From: Symbiodinium natans
Taxonomy: Eukaryota > Sar > Dinophyceae > Suessiales > Symbiodiniaceae
Assembly: GCA_905221605.1 (NCBI GenBank)
Contig: CAJNDS010002544.1
Span: 203,958-267,957, forward strand
Length of the DNA stretch: 64,000 nucleotides
Direction: 5' to 3'
Made by a program: the position numbers and the translations under genes. Positions 54,937-64,000 of this stretch are shown here, piece by piece; position 1 is the first letter of the stretch, and each line of letters starts with the position of its first letter. The notes under the pieces were generated by a model. It saw only the letters and a list, made by a program, of their open reading frames with translations, had not been told where the DNA came from and made no database searches.

Positions 54937-55134
54937 AAGATATCAAGCCTACGTCTAGAATAATGCTGTGTACCGAAAAATTCGACCTCCTCTCCACAGA
55001 ACACTGCGAAAAGGTTCTTGGTGCATGTCAACCATGCCCACAGGGAAAGTTAAGAGAGTCCCCGCATAGGGAGGCATAACGTCCGTGGGCTGAACCTGCG
55101 CAAACTTTATCTGATAGAAAAGGAAACTAAACGG

Positions 55135-56030
55135 TCAAATCATGTGACAGCGCACTGGAGGGGCAGTGGCCATCAAAGCTCCAAAGCCCCAAGGTCTCTG
55201 GAGTATCATCGATTCGCTCGAGACGACTCGAGACACAATGGCATCACCGCCGTGAAGGGCTACTGAAAGACACTTGTCTTGGCCCTGCTCAAAGCATGCG
55301 ATCTGGTTTTCGAGACTTGCCTCGCGTGATTCATAGTTCTTCCACTGCAAGCAACTGACGCGGTTGGCTGCATGATATTGCCTCCAACCCTGCACGAAAC
55401 AGTCAGGCTCTAGTGTAAACGAAGCAGGATGACTATGTCGCTCATCCAATGCTGCACGTCATCAAGATCAGAACATGACCAAGCACACCAAGGCCCCCAA
55501 GAAAGAAGCTTCCACATGTCTAGCGCCTCTAAGATGCTGCACACAAGAACCCCAAAAAACAACCATACACGTCGGCAACCCTAACCTTCTGCAACTGGCC
55601 TTGGCTTGACAAGCAGCGTACAGTCGCTCTCCTCCAACCTGTTCCACAGCATGTAGAGAATTTGTAAGACGCCATGTAGACATCTTGTAAAAGCGTGTAA
55701 AAGAAGTCCATGTCAATGCGTCATGCCACCATTGTCCGGAGGTGCAGCTGAGGTGCTGCATTAGCAGGGTCCCCTTCCGCGTTCCTGGACCCACGATTTT
55801 GCCGTGGAGGTTTTTATGCTCGTCGTGCTCGTTGGCATGCAGGGCCTCATCTACCAAAAAAGCAAAAAGAGGCTTCAGCGGGTGAGGCTGGGGGTGAATA
55901 ACTAACCGAGCCCCGCTATCAGTGTCGTCTGATGCACCCTTGGAACCTTGGAAGATTAGAACCCTCAGAAGCTCGAACCATCGTTCCTCTGCTTCTTCTT
56001 CTTCTGGGGACTTCTCTGCCATGACAGGAC
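55135..56030 (-). CDS. hypothetical protein, at least two exons
   Basis: The gene appears to begin with ATG at about 56020. The first residues are MAEKSPEEEEAEERWFELLR, followed by LVIHPQPHPLKPLFAFLVDE, HANEHDEHKNLHGKIVGPGT and MQHLSCTSGQWWHDALTWTS, down to about 55700. A later block (about 55140-55350) reads YESREASLENQIACFEQGQD, LSVALHGGDAIVSRVVSSES and PWGFGALMATAPPVRC before TGA. The composition strongly supports coding. No family is recognised. Confidence 0.5.
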
Positions 56031-56448
56031 CGTTGGGGCACTGCGATTCAAAACCCAAGCGCCTCCAAGGGAGCCTTCGCCTATTGCTCCAGATGTGCTA
56101 CATGAGTCCAAAGATGTCCAAAGCTTGATGAGCACTAGATGCAGGCTTCACAGCTCGCATAAGCTTGCTAGTGCTCCCGTCATACAGTCTTGCGTAGCTC
56201 TGCACAGAAAAACCGTTCTACATCCTTGGGGTTTTAGAGACACAGAGAGATGGCGTATGCACGTGTATGCACCACCCCGGCTAGGCTCTTTGGTTCCTTG
56301 ACGCCGCTTGTCTTGACACTTGGCTTTCTGAGGAAGGCACGCGATTGGACATGCACAAGTGAAGTCGCACCCGATCACCAGCTTCGAAATTGTATAACCT
56401 CGGCCACTTCACGAAATGCAGACAGATGCAAGTGTCTCTACCGCAGTT

Positions 56449-56685
56449 TTAACTTGTGACCAAGAGCTTCACTGACTGCGTTTTACTCGCAAGATCTTGT
56501 TGTTCGAACGATGCGGCTTGGGAATAAACTTTGTCAAGTCGTCTGGTCAAACGACGAAGACTTGAAAGGATGCCAGGGTTTCTAACAGGTTTGGTAACAG
56601 GACTCGGTCCCAGGGCTCGCGAGTGCTGCTCAGGATTCTCTTCGGGGGCCTCCGGATGCACACTTCTTTGAGCCAAGAAGATCAA
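56449..56685 (-). CDS. possible exon
   Basis: The frame reads PGILSSLRRLTRRLDKVYSQ followed by SFEQQDLASKTQSVKLLVT and a stop. Helical and basic; no family. It lies between two better-supported genes on the same strand. Confidence 0.25.
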   Translation of the reverse strand: MIFLAQRSVHPEAPEENPEQHSRALGPSPVTKPVRNPGILSSLRRLTRRLDKVYSQAASFEQQDLASKTQSVKLLVTS

Positions 56686-57109
56686 GGACTTGATAGCCAG
56701 GTGATAGGGGAACGGGATTTTCCTTTGGACACCAGAACCCAGGGGAGGCGAGCGCCTAAACCCTGTTTGCCGGCGTTAACGTAAGGGCATCAAGAGCCAG
56801 CCCAGTTGCGGATCTTTCTTCTTGCCAGCATCGCTGGGGACCTGTCCATATTGGGAGGGGGCCCTCTACTCTGCCAAGGCCAAGAACTCAGCAAAGAACT
56901 GCAGGCTGAGGTGCAAAGTCGCTGGGAAGCAACGCTTCCTGAGACTTCAGCCTGAATGCAAAAGCTGCAAAAGGGCGCAACACCTTTCTGAAGAAGTCTT
57001 CAATGTCGTCTGCGAAAAAAACAAGCACACAAATCAGTGCTGCCAAGGTAGTGCCAGACATGTTGCAAGCTGCTAGACTTAGTAAAAAGCAAGACTGATG
57101 ATCCAAGCA

Positions 57110-58150
57110 GCAGGTGATAGAATTCGGCGAAATCCTTGCTAGGAAGGGGAATGCAGCACACTTCCGGAATGGCCTTCATTGGCTTGCTCGCTTTAGATAT
57201 GGAGATGCTGAAATTTGTCCCACTGCACTTCTGCTCCGAGCAGCGATGGTGCCGCTGCCGTCCGCATCGAAAATTCGCAGGATTCCGTCGAGCTCGGTGG
57301 TTGTCAGGTCGACACCCAACTTGCGCAGGGCGCCCTGCAGAATCAAAGGCTAGAACATTCAGGTTGATCCAAGGCTAGAACATTCAGGTTTTGGCAGCTG
57401 CTTTGCAGCTTCGAAAGAATCGTGACTAGCCTCACTTGCACTAAAGCGCACTAGTTTCTTGCAATGCACCTAGTCTCGGGCTGTGTACCGGTGTGGTGGC
57501 CAGTGCCGGCTCTACCACTGGAAGGTTACTCCGATAAAGAGTTCAGGCATCCGTCCCAAAAGGAGCCACTGCACCCCACTTCGGCTGTCTCGCTCATGAG
57601 CGACAGAAGACATCAGCGCATGCCGCCCATGCCTGAAGCTCCTGCCGGCTCAGTTCCCCGTCGCTGTCTGCATCAATCTTGGCGAACAGCTCACCCTGCA
57701 CCGGCGAACAAGCATCTCGCCCACACATGCAGGTCAAAGCGTACTAAGCGTTTTGGGAGTGCTGGCCAGGAAGCTGCCCGCGCTTTCACTGGTTGAATGC
57801 AGGTGTCGGCCATATGCGCTTCGACAATTGGTTCAGTGACTTACCCGGTCAAATGATGACAACCTGTCTGTGCGTCGGCGGGGCCTCTGTTAAGCCCTCC
57901 TTTTTGAGGTGCAGAACGAGGCTGTTCATGGCCTCATTCCTCGAATTCAGCTAGAACCGAGCTGCGAAGACCAGAGCTTGCACATTGCATGGAGAACCTT
58001 AAGCCATCAATTTCAGACTGACAGAAACTTCTGGCCAAGCGTCAACGCCGTCTTTTCGCGGAGTTGCAGGAGTCTTGCGTTTAGCTGATCCTGCCATTCT
58101 TGCATAGCTTTCTGTGCCATTTTCTCCTGCTGTAGCTCATAGGCGAGCCT
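57110..58150 (-). CDS. coiled-coil protein with two C-terminal EF-hands, multi-exon
   Basis: The upstream exon (about 58020-58145) is a charged helix, LAYELQQEKMAQKAMQEWQD then QLNARLLQLREKTALTLGQK. The next (about 57870-57945) reads NEAMNSLVLHLKKEGLTEAP. EF-hand 1 (about 57645-57705) is ELFAKIDADSDGELSRQELQ, with loop D-A-D-S-D-G-E-L-S-R-Q-E. EF-hand 2 is GALRKLGVDLTTTELDGILR then IFDADGSGTI (about 57243-57333), and its loop is completed across an intron by DFAEFYHLL (about 57110-57145). All calcium-coordinating positions are conserved, so both hands should bind Ca2+. An upstream block at 58.3-58.6 kb (LAWNVMLQAAQNLVDQILPP) may be a further exon. The overall family is not identified. Confidence 0.75.
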
Positions 58151-58699
58151 TAAACAGGGGGTCACATGAATCTGTCAGAGCATGCAGCCAAATCCCAACG
58201 CAAACTCAATACCCAAATTTACATGTAGCGTGCACTGCCACATGTCCACGATGATCTTTCGAGGTCTAATTCGGCAGCACAGCAGCAGCGAAAGAAACCT
58301 CATCAGTTAACTCAGGACCAGGAGCCACTTGGGAGTCTCTTTGGGCAAAGATGCTTTCAGCCCGCTGGGAGGTTTGACATCTGCTTCGTGCAGGGATGGA
58401 ACCTCAGCCACACAGGAAAGCTCGCACGAACTTGTTAGTCTCATTTGTGCACTGGCAAACTTGTCCTGGCCAGGCGGCAGTATTTGATCGACTAAGTTTT
58501 GGGCCGCCTGCAGCATCACATTCCATGCAAGTGAGAAGTACCACGCGCCAATGTTACGCAGTAAGCTTCTGCCAGACTCTGTGGTCCTCACCTTGTGCAT
58601 TCGACTTTCGGGTTGGCGACTTTGCTTCATCTTTCCCGCTGAAAGGGCTCATGAGGATTCTCCCAATGCTTTTCATGCCTCAGCCCGGCAGATGAAGAA

Positions 58700-60050
58700 C
58701 CAGAGATGCGCTGTCCTCACATACCTGCAAACGCGCTGCTCGGGGCTCCAGCTGCTGCAGCTCACCCCGCGCACGAGGTTCGCTGCCACATCACTGGGAC
58801 TCTACCCCTTGAAACAAGAAACGTCCTTTCTGCGAGCAGTGCAGCACAAGGCCCATGTGTGCAGATGTGGGCAGAAATACATCAACACTTGCCTGACAAA
58901 CCACTAGACCAAGCATGGCAAAGCTTCTAAGCCTGCCGCTGCTTTCACCAGCGCCTCAACAAAGTTAAGGCCTAGCGGGCCTAGCGGCCTGGCTCATCAA
59001 AGCATCAAAGCCGTCGGATGCTATCGGCCTCCTTGACCTGCCCTATGGTAGATGACGCTGCAACGGTCAATGGCACCTCGAGGCTGAAAGCTGCAACGTT
59101 CAGGAGGCTCTCACGAGAAGCAGCCAAGGCGTGATCAGGGGTGACTTGGGGTTAAGGCCACACCTTGTTCAGGAAGAGAGATTCTGACACAAATCCACAA
59201 ACCAAGTATGCTCAGACCGGGCAGTGCTGCTAGGGCTCTGCTACTTATACTGTAGCAGCAGCCTGAAGCTTGCATGCGGCTAGCTGTCGGCGGGCATCAT
59301 GAACAGTCTCCCTCAAAGAGAACCTCTCAACTCGTCCATGCTCTGCTTACAGGCTTGCCTCGGCTCCACTCACGGCATGGCGGATTCGGATCTTCACGCT
59401 GGCCTACCGAGGATGACCACAAACAACTATATGAAATCTGACTGGTATGGCAAGCGTACTGTACTCGACATGTACTCCCTCGTGATTTAAGATCTACCAA
59501 CGCAAAAGAAAAGGCGCTCATGCCCACACCACGAGGGCAGGTAATAAGCTTCGTTGCGTGCCACGGACCTAGTCTCACTCAGGCTGCCCACCCCCCTCCA
59601 GATGCCTCGCCACTTCCTTGCAGTTCTGCTTCCTGTGGAGTCAGCGCGAAAAAGGCGCCCTGGTGGGTGTGCAGGAAGGAGGTCTCGACCTCCGGATTGT
59701 CACACGTACACAAACGTTTTTGCATATCTCGACTGTGCCATGCGGTGCAATGCGATGTCTGCCTGTCTGACAGCAGACCGAAGCTTCGCATCCACCAGGT
59801 GTGGAGCCAGAGCTGCACTCACACGCGTCACGCCTCAGCGCTGACATGCGCTGATGTGCAGAGCCGCACAACTGAACAAAGCTCCACTCAATGTCAGCAT
59901 CACTCCCGATAGGCTCGTGGAGCTGGGATCCATGCACTCCGGATCCCCACCTGTCTGTTGAGATGGGAGGCTCTTCTCAATATGTAAAAGATCCCTGAAT
60001 CCCGACTTCCAAGGCTGGCCACCTAGGCGAAATGCGAGAGCGACGGGTCG
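58700..60050. other. no gene recognised
   Basis: Short frames only. A minus block at about 59580-59690 (VETSFLHTHQGAFFALTPQE) and a plus frame at 59299-59490 are weakly protein-like. A GGCCTAGC near-repeat occurs at about 58968-58995. Confidence 0.3.
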
Positions 60051-60052
60051 CA

Positions 60053-60535
60053 CTAACCGGTAGAAGGGCAAGTAGACCTCGCAGGTTGATTCACAAATCG
60101 GACATTAGGTCGCAGCAAATGGCTCTCGGGCTTCAAGACTGGGAACCCACCGCCCTCAAGGCACGCATTTGGAGGAGTTTTTGGATCATTCCCACCCTGT
60201 TGGGGGAGCCCTCCAAGGGTACCTGCGGGCACTACACCAGGAATACTCGAGAAAAACAGTCTGGACACCATTCTAAACCTTGACACAGCAACCCTTCTCG
60301 CATCACAGCCCAACCTCCACATCCCCGTGAGACCCCCTCGCTTCCGTGGCCGTTGCTCGGGGTCTGAAACCCGAAGCCTGGCACCTGGCACTTCTGTACG
60401 TTTTCCTCCAGCTCGTCTTCCTCGCAAGTTCTCCAAGGGACCTCCGAACCGCACTGTTGCCGTTGGCTTCTTCTGGGCAGCCTTGGAAGCAGCAGTCCGT
60501 CCTAGACCTCGGCCTTTTGTGATCCGACAGCCCAA
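60053..60535 (-). CDS. hypothetical basic protein or arginine-rich frame
   Basis: A 160-codon frame with N-terminal TKGRGLGRTAASKAAQKKPT and a proline/glycine-rich end. Both strands are open here (plus 60327-60542), so it may reflect GC-rich codon bias. No motif. Confidence 0.25.
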   Translation of the reverse strand: MGCRITKGRGLGRTAASKAAQKKPTATVRFGGPLENLRGRRAGGKRTEVPGARLRVSDPEQRPRKRGGLTGMWRLGCDARRVAVSRFRMVSRLFFSSIPGVVPAGTLGGLPQQGGNDPKTPPNACLEGGGFPVLKPESHLLRPNVRFVNQPARSTCPSTG

Positions 60536-60925
60536 GTGGTGACAAGGAAGCCGATAAGGCCAGAATTCATCGTAGCTGTCTCGTCATGGTGTCAGAAAGG
60601 CAACAGTTGTTGAAAGAGCGTGAATAACTGCCTGCCTGCCCGACAACCTTCAGAGAAACCTGTGCCCCCTTGAGAGACCGCCCCAATCTGACAGCCCAAC
60701 ACTCACGAAGTAGGTGACGTTCGTGGCTTAGTGATGCTTAGTGCCTTACCCTGGCTACCTGGAAGGCTGGAAGTTCTCGAACAGTACTTGCCTAATCATA
60801 ACCAGAGTCATTGTCGGCAAGATGACGCATCTGCACCTCCTGCTTGAGCTCTTCCAGGCTGCCATTCCTAGATCGAACTCCTTGGTAGCGCTCTGCGGAG
60901 TGCACATCTGGGCTGAACTCGCTTC

Positions 60926-62650
60926 ATGTCAAAGCCAAGTGAGCAGCCATCTCGAATGGCAAGAACCTCCTTCTGGAAGGTTGGTGAACCGACCCTGGCA
61001 TGCAACAAGCACTCCACGGCACAAAGGCTGCCGAAGGCGGCATGCACTTCAGGCCCTGACAGGCGTCGGATCTCAGTGACAAGTTGGCGAGCCTGCGTGC
61101 TTTCATGATGTTATCACAGCAGTGCAAGAACATTGCTGCCATCCGCAGGTGCGGCTCCTCCTCACGGCTGAGCCGCGGCGCAGCATCCTCCGAAGGAAGG
61201 TGATGAAGTCTGTAGATCCAACCGTCACATCCATGTATATAGTATACGAGTCCGTTGTCCTGGATGCCATCGTTAGACAGGCCAAACCATGATCCAGTTG
61301 GAACACCTAGCACACTGGCACTCCTTTTTGCAGCTATCTTTTTGACACAAGTACTGCTTGACGAAGGGGAATGGGGCCATGGTGATAGAAAGATTACGTG
61401 CCAGCTGTCTACGTCATGCAGGCAGGCGCCTAAGTCCTTCTCGATGTCAGAAGCTAGTGCCAGGACCGTTGGATCCTCCGATGTCTGCTTCGCTCAAAGA
61501 TAGGTCAAGCTACGTCAGTTAGGTCATGTACCAGACGGGAAGATACAAGCTCTCCACTGTGTGACATCGCAACTGTCAATGCAGGCCTGCCCATGCGGGA
61601 AGATGGCTGTGAACATTTGTTCGTAACCTTGGCCTGGCAATTGCAGGACGGCTTTCACAGACACATGCGGCGTAGAACACAACAGGAATATACGCACACG
61701 AAGACTTTCACGTGAAGCGAACTCTGAGCCAGCAGGGCGGTCAACGCCAAAGCCAAATTTCCTGCATGGGAGCCGGAGACCCGTCCGGCAAAAGACCAAC
61801 AGCCACAGCTCAGCTTAGTTGAAAGGATGCTCATGAGCTTGGAGTCCTGAGGATGCTCTGACAGGCCGCAATAAAGAGCGTGCCCACGGCCATCCTGGTG
61901 CCTGCTGTTTCTCCTCGCTGCCTTGCGCCTGTGCCATACTATGCCATGCTCAAAGCTCTGAGGAAACAGATGCCTTCTCTCCGAGTCTGCCCTCCCAAAG
62001 TAACAAAGAGAACGCTTTTTAAGGTGCAAACGGACTCGCAGTTCTGCCACTGACTGCTGGAAGCCACGGCCTCCGCTGCATCTGGCGCAAAAACTGTCCA
62101 GGCTTGGGCACATACTCGCATACGATCCGCATTGTCATACTTGAAAGAGACCTGTCTCGGGTATGCACCCGGCTCTGTCGGCCCCATGATTTGATTTGGC
62201 CCATGGTGCACTGACTGTCACATCTGTAAGTCGCGACTTCTTCCGTGACAGCATGAAGCTCCAAGTGGCGAGCTGCCACAAGCGTCTTTGACCTTCTGTA
62301 GCAAGCGGCGGGCCTGGCAAGCGGCCGGGGTTTGGAAGAGGTGTTGCCGATATGCCACGATCTGCTCCAGGACTAGCTCTGAGTCTGACACTTTCTCCAG
62401 CGAGATCCCTCCAGGTCCAACCATCGCCTGCTTGATAAGAACTCTGACTCTTGAACTGACATCCGAATTGCGCGAGAAAGTACAGAGGCCTCGCTGTCTG
62501 AGTCTTCGACAGCAGACGGCGCCTGACACGAACATGTCAAACATTCATGATGCTCTTCATGAGGTCAGGCACCACCCAACTGTCATCGCAGCGCAGTTGG
62601 AACTCACATTGTGGATCCACGATGTCATGCAGCAGAGGTGTCGCAGCGCA
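60926..62650 (-). CDS. hypothetical helical protein, multi-exon (ARM/HEAT-like)
   Basis: Blocks in 5'-3' order: LLHDIVDPQCEFQLRCDDSW (about 62535-62640), then VRVLIKQAMVGPGGISLEKV, SELVLEQIVAYRQHLFQTPA and ACQARRLLQKVKDAC (about 62280-62460), SFKYDNADRMRVCAQAWTVF (about 62090-62150), EEEPHLRMAAMFLHCCDN (about 61110-61170) and RQLVTEIRRLSGPEVHAAFG followed by LCAVECLLHARVGSPTFQKE (about 60960-61090). Several amphipathic helices of armadillo/HEAT spacing. No family is recognised, and this could be two genes. Confidence 0.45.
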
Positions 62651-62659
62651 AGGTCATCA

Positions 62660-63590
62660 TACAGACATGGAGCAGCAGAAAGCACAAAGCGCAACGCTTA
62701 AAACTCAGGCTACCTTCTTGCGATGAGCTTTCTACAGCCTACACACAGACCGGACCAAGGAAAGGAGCTGCTTCTGGGTGAAACGGATGCATAGCACCGG
62801 CAGCTGAGTCACTTCAGCCACCGGCCGGACGCATTCTGTACAAGGATGTACAAGGTCAGCCTTCCGTGGTGAGTTTATCCTGGCCAGAGTTGGAGTGGTT
62901 CAGATGCCCATGGTGCCCTGAGCTGAGGGCATCTCGTTGCTTCCGGCCCCCTGTCCTTGCTGGCCTTGCGTGAACCAGACCTGCAGGGCACAGTATGTGG
63001 ACCGTATGCTGACACATCACGACACATCACGACAAGCCAATAGCTGGGGCTCGGGCTTGCTGGGCCGCCGAGACCCACTTCTACTGGGCGGATCAGCTGC
63101 AACGGGCCTCGGCAACTTCTGGCATCAGCAGCCTTCGGCTTTGCTTCGTACAGTGGTAAGATGCAGCGCAAGAGTCCTCTGGGGCAACCATGGGCAACCC
63201 CTCACCCACCCTCACCCACCCAAGCTGCTTCAAGCACCGTGAGCCCATACCTTCTCGGGTCAGGAGAGGAAGCCTTTGGTGATTTGGGGAGTGTTCTGGG
63301 GGATCGCGACTCCAGAACTCTGCCCTCGACCTGTCTCGCCTGGCGGCATCAGCGACAGCGCGATAGCCCGTAGATCAAACACTACAAAAGTTTGGCTGCA
63401 TTCTGCTGTGAGAACCCCAAACACGTTGCTATGCTGCGTTCCGTTTCTGCATGTTGCAATGAGTTCAGTGGCATGCTAAACTGATGCAAAATGCATCAAA
63501 ATTCAGGGTCGAACGCCGGAAAGATCTCTTCGACCTCCTGCGTGCTAAAGCCATGTCAGGGCATTGCACCACCGGGATGAAGAAAGCATA
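62660..63590. other. no gene recognised
   Basis: Overlapping frames on both strands at 62875-63242, without motifs. There is a short direct repeat CACATCACGA (about 63014-63033). Confidence 0.3.
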
Positions 63591-63601
63591 GGAAAGCCCT
63601 C

Positions 63602-63802
63602 TCAAAACGGTCCTCTGCAGATAGGTTGGCAATCGCAGTCTCCTTCGCTAAAGATAAGGCAAAGCTTCAAGCTTTGTAAGCTTCTTCCCCCTATTCTCAC
63701 CCAAGTTCCCCCATTCAAGCCCTTCTCCTTGAAGAGATGGCGCAGTCGGCCTTCATTGAAACGACCACCAGGAGAGTCCGGCCTTAGCAAGGCGCAGAGC
63801 AA
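63602..63802 (-). CDS. possible exon
   Basis: The frame reads RFNEGRLRHLFKEKGLNGGT and WVRIGGRSLQSLKLCLIFSE. It may be the exon following the edge exon at 63.87-64.0 kb. No family is recognised. Confidence 0.3.
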   Translation of the reverse strand: MLCALLRPDSPGGRFNEGRLRHLFKEKGLNGGTWVRIGGRSLQSLKLCLIFSEGDCDCQPICRGPF

Positions 63803-63869
63803 CTTCGATGATCGATGGCAGGGGAGGGGATATGTTGAGGCGAAGACGTCTTCACCTTAGAAGGAAAAA

Positions 63870-64000
63870 GAATATACAGTGCATCTTTGTGGCAATGAGA
63901 GGGTCAATGGCTGCATACACTCCAAAGTAGAAGCCGCCCACCATTTCCGCAATGCCATCCGTTAGCTTTGCCTGGCAGTTCTTAGCCTGCAGCAGGTCGC
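63870..64000 (-). CDS. partial exon at the right edge, unknown family
   Basis: From the window edge the minus strand reads LLQAKNCQAKLTDGIAEMVG and GFYFGVYAAIDPLIATKMHC without a stop, then a likely donor. It is a convincing coding block; the gene starts beyond the window. The aromatic/hydrophobic middle could be a membrane-proximal helix. Confidence 0.5.

Noticed and set aside
1-64000. reverse transcriptase, integrase or transposase genes
   Set aside because: I looked for YxDD, DDE and HNH-type motifs in the open frames and found none that was convincing, so no autonomous mobile element is called.

Overview
This is eukaryotic nuclear DNA, most likely from a dinoflagellate (Symbiodiniaceae-like). 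The supporting signs are short exons split by many short introns, introns that begin GC as well as GT and end AG inside small direct repeats, TTTAGGG-type interstitial telomeric repeats, P-type pentatricopeptide (PPR) proteins, and protein-coding signal that lies almost entirely on the minus strand. I saw no bacterial operons, ribosome binding sites, CRISPR arrays, rRNA genes or convincing tRNA genes. Genes were assembled by reading exon-sized blocks in all frames and matching them to families I know. Most exon ends are therefore approximate, and only the PPR-RlmJ gene is resolved to the base.

Layout. The left edge holds the 3' part of a gene with a TIR-like block (1-360), followed by fragments of a PPR gene (1.1-1.8 kb). 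A COP9 signalosome subunit 1 gene (CSN1) runs from 7.5 to 3.9 kb and carries a TTTAGGG tract in an intron. A class-B DnaJ/Hsp40 gene runs from 11.7 to 8.4 kb; its J-domain motif reads HPQ instead of HPD. From 12 to 20.5 kb there are coiled-coil, helical-repeat-like and membrane exons without clear family. The best-resolved gene is at 23.34-21.29 kb. It has three exons joined across GC-AG introns, and encodes an array of about nine PPR motifs fused to an RlmJ-type 23S rRNA adenine-N6 methyltransferase.

From 24 to 36 kb there are uncharacterised exons, a nucleoredoxin-like thioredoxin-fold gene (32.4-32.75 kb) and two coiled-coil genes. A protein kinase gene of tyrosine-kinase-like type lies at 42.6-40.2 kb, with kinase motifs recognisable from the glycine loop to the alpha-G/H region. 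Uncharacterised and membrane proteins follow at 43-46 kb. A very acidic protein with a 91-residue (273-bp) tandem repeat lies at 50.8-48.7 kb. A coiled-coil plus two-EF-hand gene lies at 58.2-57.1 kb. The right end holds helical genes and the start of another gene that leaves the window.

Genes together. There is no pathway cluster. The shared feature is direction: every gene I can recognise is on the minus strand, as expected of a unidirectional dinoflagellate gene block. The most novel item is the PPR-RlmJ fusion, which would combine sequence-specific RNA binding with an rRNA base methyltransferase, probably for organellar rRNA.
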